Origin: JTS-RE37 sp041744575
GTDB lineage: Bacteria; Bacteroidota; Bacteroidia; Flavobacteriales; Flavobacteriaceae
Length of the DNA stretch: 19,295 nt
Assembly: GCA_041744575.1 (NCBI GenBank)
Contig: JBGTKP010000034.1
Span: 1-19,295 of the forward strand
Direction: 5' to 3'
Part shown: piece after piece, positions 15,501-19,295 of the stretch
How the letters are laid out: each line of letters starts with the position of its first letter
Numbering within the stretch: the stretch's first letter is position 1
Made by a program: the position numbers and the translations under genes
The notes under the pieces: model-generated
Told to the model about the DNA's origin: nothing
The model's database searches: none
What the model saw: the letters and a program-made list of their open reading frames with translations, nothing else

Positions 15501-17058
15501 CTATGTCGGCTTGATTTCCCCCCCGCCCCATCATGATATTTATTCCATAGAAGATCTTTCCCAGCTCATTTATGACCTGAAATCGGCCAATCGCGAGGCC
15601 CGTATCAATGTCAAACTTGTTTCGGAAGTGGGCGTAGGTACCGTGGCCGCCGGAGTGGCCAAGGCAAAATCAGACGTCATTCTCATTTCAGGGAGTGATG
15701 GAGGAACCGGCGCATCACCGCTGACCTCGCTGAAGCATGCCGGCCTGCCTTGGGAACTTGGCATTGCGGAAGCACAGCAGACCCTGGTGATGAATGATCT
15801 CAGGAACAGGATCGTACTGGAATGTGACGGACAGCTCAAAACCGGGCGTGATGTAGCGATTGCGTGTCTGTTGGGGGCTGAAGAGTTCGGATTTGCCACT
15901 GCACCCCTGGTCGCGTCAGGGTGTATCATGATGCGCGTTTGCCATCTTAACACCTGTCCTGTGGGGATTGCCACCCAAAATCCGGAACTCAGAAAAAAGT
16001 TTGAAGGAAAACCGGAACACGTGGTAAATTACATGTATTTCGTCGCACAGGAATTAAGGGAAATCATGGCGCTCCTTGGTTTCCGTACACTAAACGAGAT
16101 GGTGGGGCAGGTACATAAACTGGACAGAAATAAAGCGATTGAACATTATAAAGCCCATGGCATAGATCTGACCCCGATCCTGCACAAGGTGGCCGTGCCA
16201 ATCGGCACAAAACTTTACAATACCCAGTCCCAGCAACATCACATTGAGGACTCCATAGAATTTGCGATCCTCAATAAAGCGCATCCCGCATTGTTCCGGA
16301 AAGAACGTATCTCCCTTGATTTTCCTATTTATAACACCAACCGGGCTGTGGGGGCGATTATTAGTAATGAGATCTCCAAAATTTACGGAGCTGAGGGCTT
16401 GCCCGATAACACGCTCAGGCTCAATTTTACAGGAGCTGCCGGGCAAAGCTTCGGCGCATTTGCCACAAAAGGCCTGACCATGATCGTCAATGGAAATACG
16501 AATGACTACCTGGGGAAAGGACTATCCGGGGCCAAACTGGTCATCAAGGTGCCTGACGGATCGACCCTGCAACCGGAAAATAATGTCATTACCGGGAATG
16601 TATGTCTTTACGGAGCTACATCCGGTGAGGCGTATATCAATGGCAAGGCAGGGGAACGTTTTTGTGTTCGTAACTCCGGTGCTTCGGCGGTAGTCGAAGG
16701 CATTGGTGACCACGGGTGCGAGTACATGACCGGCGGGGTGGCAGTGATCCTTGGTGAGGTAGGCCGGAATTTCGGTGCCGGGATGAGCGGCGGGATTGCC
16801 TACATTTTTGATGAAAAGGAAACTTTCCGAAGGAAATGCAATTCCGAATCGCTGAACCTGCTGGCAGTGGAAGAAGACAATGATATAGCACAACTCCGTT
16901 TGTTTGTGGAGAACCACTACAATGCGACCCTGAGTCCCATTGCACAACGCATATTAGAAAATTGGGAAGAGTGTCTTCCAAAATTTATTAAGGTATTCCC
17001 CGAAGAATATAAACAGGCGCTGCTACGTCTGGAAAGGGAAAAATCAGAATCATTATAA
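12550..17058 (+). CDS. gltB: glutamate synthase, large (alpha) subunit
   Basis: A 1502-residue subunit that makes two glutamates from glutamine and 2-oxoglutarate; E. coli GltB is about the same size. Domains in order: a class-II glutamine amidotransferase whose nucleophile is Cys18 (HDNCGAGF), so a 17-residue propeptide must be removed, with RFSTNTFPTWDLAQPF (from 228) and CHNGEINT (247-254); a central linker domain (about 480-790); the FMN/2-oxoglutarate barrel (about 830-1200) with SGEGGEDADRF near 906 and GSDGGTGASP at 1048-1057; and the GxGxG beta-helix domain (about 1260-1480). Cysteines 1125, 1131 and 1136 (C-X5-C-X4-C) would bind the 3Fe-4S cluster. No key residue is missing. gltD follows after 7 bp. 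Confidence 0.98.
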   Translation: MGLIKQGLYLPEFEHDNCGAGFICSLKGITSNDIIHKALEILDKLEHRGAVSADGKTGDGAGILIDIPHDFFVKNCAFELPEPGAYAVGNIFLPQKENQRKYCISVFEKNIEKQGLQLLGWRNVPVNRAIAGRIAMETEPFVKQLFIGKSNPEQTDFDFNLKLYIARKVTEHTIINSKLSTRKFFYVSSLSIKIIIFKGLLMPNDIKLYYKDLMDPGVVTRLALVHQRFSTNTFPTWDLAQPFRYMCHNGEINTLRGNVSRMRSREELLQSDLFGEEIKNILPILLPEKSDSATMDMLVELLLMTGRSLPEVMMILVPEAWEKNAEMSVAKKAFYEYHSCMMEPWDGPASIPFTDGNYIGAVLDRNGLRPSRYSVTKDGYVIMSSETGVVSLAPENIEFHGRLEPGKMFLVNMQEGRIVNDEEIKEEIAQRFPYKQWLDKNLVHLRDIPYNDCPLFLNEASLEKRKAIFGFTLEDINTIILPMAQDAKEPIGSMGSDTPIAVLSERPQLLYNYFKQLFAQVTNPPLDGIREELITDISLTLGSDHNIFDFTELHCRKLKIQNPVISKEDLDKIKNYDRSPDYKVVAIPMLYPIQRGLNALEDSLESILQQAVSAIDEGANIIILSDRNVSETLAPIPALLGCAYVNSGLQGLGKRSKLSIIIESAEPREVHHFALLFGFGASAINPYLVNEIIAEQIEEHDITEFSFEEAIKNYNKAIGKGVLKVMNKIGISTLNSYRGSQLFECIGIRKKVVEKYFPHTPTRIEGIGLYEIEKEVAKRHEKAYNKQQVAANLDLEIGGEYRWRRDGEKHMFNPLSIATLQKAVRANEPETYKEFAEMVNEQSRNLMTIRGLFDFSNYDPIPLEEVEPWTEIVKRFKTGAMSYGSISKEAHENLAIAMNRIGGKSNSGEGGEDADRFYKNQSGDWRNSAIKQVASGRFGVTSNYLTNAQEIQIKMAQGAKPGEGGQLPGAKVNPAIAKTRNSTPYVGLISPPPHHDIYSIEDLSQLIYDLKSANREARINVKLVSEVGVGTVAAGVAKAKSDVILISGSDGGTGASPLTSLKHAGLPWELGIAEAQQTLVMNDLRNRIVLECDGQLKTGRDVAIACLLGAEEFGFATAPLVASGCIMMRVCHLNTCPVGIATQNPELRKKFEGKPEHVVNYMYFVAQELREIMALLGFRTLNEMVGQVHKLDRNKAIEHYKAHGIDLTPILHKVAVPIGTKLYNTQSQQHHIEDSIEFAILNKAHPALFRKERISLDFPIYNTNRAVGAIISNEISKIYGAEGLPDNTLRLNFTGAAGQSFGAFATKGLTMIVNGNTNDYLGKGLSGAKLVIKVPDGSTLQPENNVITGNVCLYGATSGEAYINGKAGERFCVRNSGASAVVEGIGDHGCEYMTGGVAVILGEVGRNFGAGMSGGIAYIFDEKETFRRKCNSESLNLLAVEEDNDIAQLRLFVENHYNATLSPIAQRILENWEECLPKFIKVFPEEYKQALLRLEREKSESL

Positions 17059-17065
17059 TCGGAAA

Positions 17066-18532
17066 ATGGGAAAGATTACGGGTTTTTTGGAATTCGACAG
17101 GAAAGTTGAGCCTTATGCTCCCGTGGAGAAAAGGGTAAAAAACTTCAAGGAATTTACCATGCCCCTGGAGGAAGGTGTGCTGAGAGAACAGGGGGCACGC
17201 TGTATGGATTGTGGAATTCCCTTTTGTCATAGCGGGTGTCCGCTCGGCAATCTGATCCCTGATTTTAATGATGCCGTCTACCGTGGAAAGTGGGAAAAAG
17301 CGGCCGGCATCCTTCATGCGACCAATAATTTCCCGGAATTTACCGGACGGCTCTGCCCTGCGCCTTGTGAAGAGGCCTGTGTTTTGGGGATCAACGAAGA
17401 TCCTGTATCTATTGAAAATATTGAAAAGAATATAGCTGAAACGGCATTTAAAAAAGGGTGGGTCGTAGCGGTTCCCCCAAAGACAAGAACCGGAAAAAAG
17501 GTTGCCGTAATTGGCTCCGGTCCTGCCGGTCTGGCAGCCGCCCAGCAACTGAACCGGGCCGGGCATCTGGTTACCGTTTTTGAAAGGGATGAAAAACCGG
17601 GGGGCCTGCTTCGTTATGGCATCCCCGATTTTAAAATGGAAAAGCACATAATAGACCGGAGGGTGGCCATCCTGGCGGAGGAAGGGATCACATTCAAATG
17701 TGGCGTGCACATCGGGGTTGACAGGGATGCGAAAACACTTACCTCAGATTATGATGCCATCGTGTTATGCGGAGGGGCTACGGTCAAGAGGGGCCTTAAT
17801 ATCGATGGGGCAGATCTGAAAGGAGTGGAGCAGGCCATGGATTTTCTCGCACAGAATAACCGGCGCGTCGCCGGAAGCAAAGAGTTGGGCAGGGAGATCC
17901 TTGCCGACGGTAAACAGGTGATCGTCATTGGCGGTGGAGATACCGGATCCGATTGTATCGGAACGTCTTTTCGTCAGGGGGCAGCCTCGGTCACAAATTT
18001 TGAGATCATGGTCAGGGCCACCGAAGAGCGCCCGCAAAATCAGCCCTGGCCTTATTGGCCCATGCGTCTTCGAACGAGTTCTTCCCATAAGGAGGGTGCT
18101 GAGCGTTTTTTCAGCATTACAACCAAGGAATTTGTGGGGGACGGGCAGGGAAATCTGAAGGGATTGATCACCGCCGAAGTGGAGTGGGTACGTCATCCGG
18201 GAAAGGCGCCCGTACTTCGGGAAATCCCAGGGACGGAAAAAGAATGGCCTTGTGAACTTGTGCTGCTTGCACTTGGATTTACGGGTTCGGAAATGACGAT
18301 GGCAGAACAACTGGGGGTAGCTGCCGATCCCAGGACGAATATCCATGCCACTGAAAAAAACTACGCTACCAATATCCCGGGTGTCTTTGTTGCAGGGGAT
18401 CAGAGAAGGGGGCAGTCCCTGATAGTTTGGGCCATCTCCGAAGGCCGGCAGGCAGCCCATCATGTGGATGTTTATCTTATGGGCAGTTCCTGCCTCCCGC
18501 TTAAAGGGGAAGGAGATCTTCCCAGGGTCTGA
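17066..18532 (+). CDS. gltD: glutamate synthase, small (beta) subunit
   Basis: A 488-residue flavoprotein that oxidises NAD(P)H and passes electrons to the GltB FMN. The N-terminus holds the cysteines for two 4Fe-4S clusters: ARCMDCGIPFCHSGCP (Cys46, 49, 54, 58) and LCPAPCEEAC (Cys97, 101, 105). The FAD site is VAVIGSGPAG (GSGPAG at 150-155), and the NAD(P)H site is VIVIGGGDTG (GGGDTG at 289-294). A third conserved stretch, GVFVAGDQRRGQSLIVWAISEGR, is near the C-terminus and closes the FAD site. It starts 7 bp after gltB, so the two are certainly co-transcribed. Length is typical for the subunit (about 470-490). Confidence 0.98.
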   Translation: MGKITGFLEFDRKVEPYAPVEKRVKNFKEFTMPLEEGVLREQGARCMDCGIPFCHSGCPLGNLIPDFNDAVYRGKWEKAAGILHATNNFPEFTGRLCPAPCEEACVLGINEDPVSIENIEKNIAETAFKKGWVVAVPPKTRTGKKVAVIGSGPAGLAAAQQLNRAGHLVTVFERDEKPGGLLRYGIPDFKMEKHIIDRRVAILAEEGITFKCGVHIGVDRDAKTLTSDYDAIVLCGGATVKRGLNIDGADLKGVEQAMDFLAQNNRRVAGSKELGREILADGKQVIVIGGGDTGSDCIGTSFRQGAASVTNFEIMVRATEERPQNQPWPYWPMRLRTSSSHKEGAERFFSITTKEFVGDGQGNLKGLITAEVEWVRHPGKAPVLREIPGTEKEWPCELVLLALGFTGSEMTMAEQLGVAADPRTNIHATEKNYATNIPGVFVAGDQRRGQSLIVWAISEGRQAAHHVDVYLMGSSCLPLKGEGDLPRV

Positions 18533-18542
18533 AGCCCTTTTT
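18524..18542 (+). terminator. weak possible terminator of gltBD
   Basis: AGGGT (18524-18528) pairs with GCCCT (18534-18538), including one wobble pair, and four T follow. The short stem overlaps the gltD stop codon (TGA lies in the loop), so ribosomes would often block it. The downstream repeats may do the real work. Confidence 0.3.
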
Positions 18543-18590
18543 ATCTTAAATATTACACGTGAATAATGTTTATTCCGCCCACATAGACAA

Positions 18591-18788
18591 CTGGTTCTCT
18601 TCGAATTCACTCAGAGCAATAACTGGAAATTAATGTCAGGCTGAGCGGAGTCGAAGCCTGGCGGAGTCGAAGCTTTATTGAGTTTACTTCTGCGGTTGTC
18701 CAATCTGGACTTTGAACCTGAATTTTGTACTTGAACTTGAACTTTTATATCTCTGGTTGTCCTCTTCGACTCCGCTCAGAGTGACAAC
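18591..18788. repeat. tandem REP/BIME-like repeat, copy 1 (198 bp)
   Basis: This first copy of a tandem pair opens with an inverted form of the motif (TTCGAATTCACTCAGAG), then gives the forward form TGTCAGGCTGAGCGGAGTCGAAGC (18634-18657), and ends with the inverted form TTCGACTCCGCTCAGAG. The last one is flanked by GGTTGTC/GACAACC (18755-18761 and 18783-18789). TTCGACTnCGCTCAG-type palindromic repeats are widespread in intergenic regions of Bacteroidota. Copy 1 also carries a 16 bp internal duplication of GGAGTCGAAG that copy 2 lacks, which explains the length difference of 198 against 182. Confidence 0.85.
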
Positions 18789-18970
18789 CTGGTTCTCTTC
18801 GAATTCGCTCAGAGCAATAACCGGAAATTAATGTCAGGCTGAGCGTAGTCGAAGCTTTATTGAGACTACTTCTGCGGTTGTCCAATCTGGACTTTGAACC
18901 TGAATTTTGTACTTGCACTTGAACTTTTATATCTCTGGTTGTCCTCTTCGAATTCGCTCAGAGTGATAAC
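18789..18970. repeat. tandem REP/BIME-like repeat, copy 2 (182 bp)
   Basis: Directly abutting copy 1, with almost the same sequence throughout, including the unusual spacer between the palindromes (TTGTCCAATCTGGACTTTG and the following TTGAAC-rich stretch). Copy 2 has GAGCGTAGTCGAAG where copy 1 has GAGCGGAGTCGAAG. Its right end runs on into a further ten bases (TGGAAATTAA, 18971-18980) that resemble the start of a third copy. The order suggests unequal crossing-over or slippage rather than independent insertions. Confidence 0.85.
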
Positions 18971-19152
18971 TGGAAATTAAAATACCCTGAATATTGGTTG
19001 TATACCAACTGTGACATAGGCAGGCACGATCGGTAAACAGTCTGTGTCTTGTACTTTGTTATGGAGAAGCAAATCCCCCGGCAGATGGGGGTGATTCTGT
19101 ACTGATGGATGTAAACGACACGGCTGGTTTTTCCTGAATATCACAGAGGGGT
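18971..19152. other. spacer between the repeats and the rRNA operon end
   Basis: No gene is supported here. One GC hairpin stands out: CCCCC (19075-19079) with GGGGG (19087-19091) around a seven-base loop, with AAT/ATT able to extend the stem across two unpaired bases. A short inverted pair, TTGGT/ACCAA, lies near 19000. I cannot assign either to an RNA family. Confidence 0.4.
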
Positions 19153-19188
19153 AAAAAAAAAGTCCCTCACATTGCTGTGAAGGACTTT
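19153..19188 (-). terminator. rho-independent terminator of the rRNA operon
   Basis: On the minus strand AAGTCCTTCACA and TGTGAGGGACTT form a 12 bp stem (one G-U) closed by a GCAA tetraloop of the GNRA type, followed directly by a run of T (positions 19153-19161). It lies a few bases past the 3' end of the 5S rRNA. This is a textbook intrinsic terminator. Confidence 0.92.
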
Positions 19189-19191
19189 CGA

Positions 19192-19295
19192 AGAAGGCGG
19201 CGGCCTACTCTCCCACTTGATGTAGCAGTACCATCGGCGCAGACGGGCTTAACTTCCCTGTTCGGAATGGAAAGGGGTGGGCCCCGTCGCCATGG
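19192..19295 (-). rRNA. rrf: 5S ribosomal RNA, 5' end cut by the window edge
   Basis: The minus strand carries the conserved 5S core: CCCATTCCGAAC-type loop sequence (here TTCCATTCCGAACAGGGAAG), GTTAAGCCCG, GATGGTACTGC and GTGGGAGAGTAGGCCGCCGCC at the 3' end. Only a handful of 5' bases are missing, since the window edge falls near CCATGGCGACGGGG. The 3' boundary is uncertain by a few bases. The 16S and 23S genes should lie beyond the right edge on the same strand, so the operon is transcribed toward gltD. Confidence 0.93.

Noticed and set aside
17765..18610. 281-codon minus-strand ORF
   Set aside because: It is antisense to gltD and shows no family motif; gltD has all cofactor motifs in the other strand.
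18591..18980. CRISPR array
   Set aside because: There are only two long copies with palindromic internal motifs and no regular short repeats with unique spacers, and no cas genes.

Overview
The window is ordinary chromosomal sequence from a member of the Bacteroidota, most likely a marine Flavobacteriaceae. This is inferred from the gene content: a SusA-like GH13 lipoprotein beside an SLC45-type sugar porter, an ExbB-ExbD-TonB set fused to folC, NhaD, and a Bacteroidota-type Glu/Leu/Phe/Val dehydrogenase. It is also inferred from the promoters, one of which matches the Bacteroidota sigma pattern TTG-N20-TAnnTTTG exactly. No genus can be assigned from the sequence alone.

Layout. (1) Bases 1-999 are visibly more AT-rich than the rest and hold the tail of an unrecognised gene, a folded ~130 bp spacer resembling a cassette boundary (attC-like), and a small outer-membrane beta-barrel gene. 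(2) Bases 1158-4193 (minus) are a two-gene alpha-glucan/maltose unit: a GH13 lipoprotein and its sugar porter, with a perfect palindrome just upstream. (3) Bases 4203-4976 are non-coding apart from tRNA-Val(UAC), its terminator, and several strong hairpins. (4) Bases 4977-10845 (minus) form one tightly packed run: glutamate/branched-chain-type dehydrogenase, nhaD, exbB, exbD, tonB-like, folC. (5) A divergent promoter region at 10846-11119 separates this run from an acyl-CoA dehydrogenase (plus). (6) gltB and gltD (plus) encode the two subunits of glutamate synthase. (7) Bases 18533-19190 hold two tandem ~190 bp copies of a REP/BIME-like repeat, followed by the terminator and the 3' part of a 5S rRNA on the minus strand. 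The end of an rRNA operon therefore converges on gltBD.

How the genes fit together. Region 2 takes up and hydrolyses alpha-glucans. The dehydrogenase and gltBD sit on either side of one divergent promoter area and together cover amino-acid nitrogen metabolism. NhaD manages Na+/H+. ExbBD-TonB energises outer-membrane receptors, the uptake route on which Sus-type glycan use depends. Most of the window is conserved housekeeping sequence. I did not find a convincing new multi-gene system. The observations most worth following are the cassette-like left end, the regulatory palindromes and 5'-leader hairpins, and the tandem repeats beside the rRNA operon.
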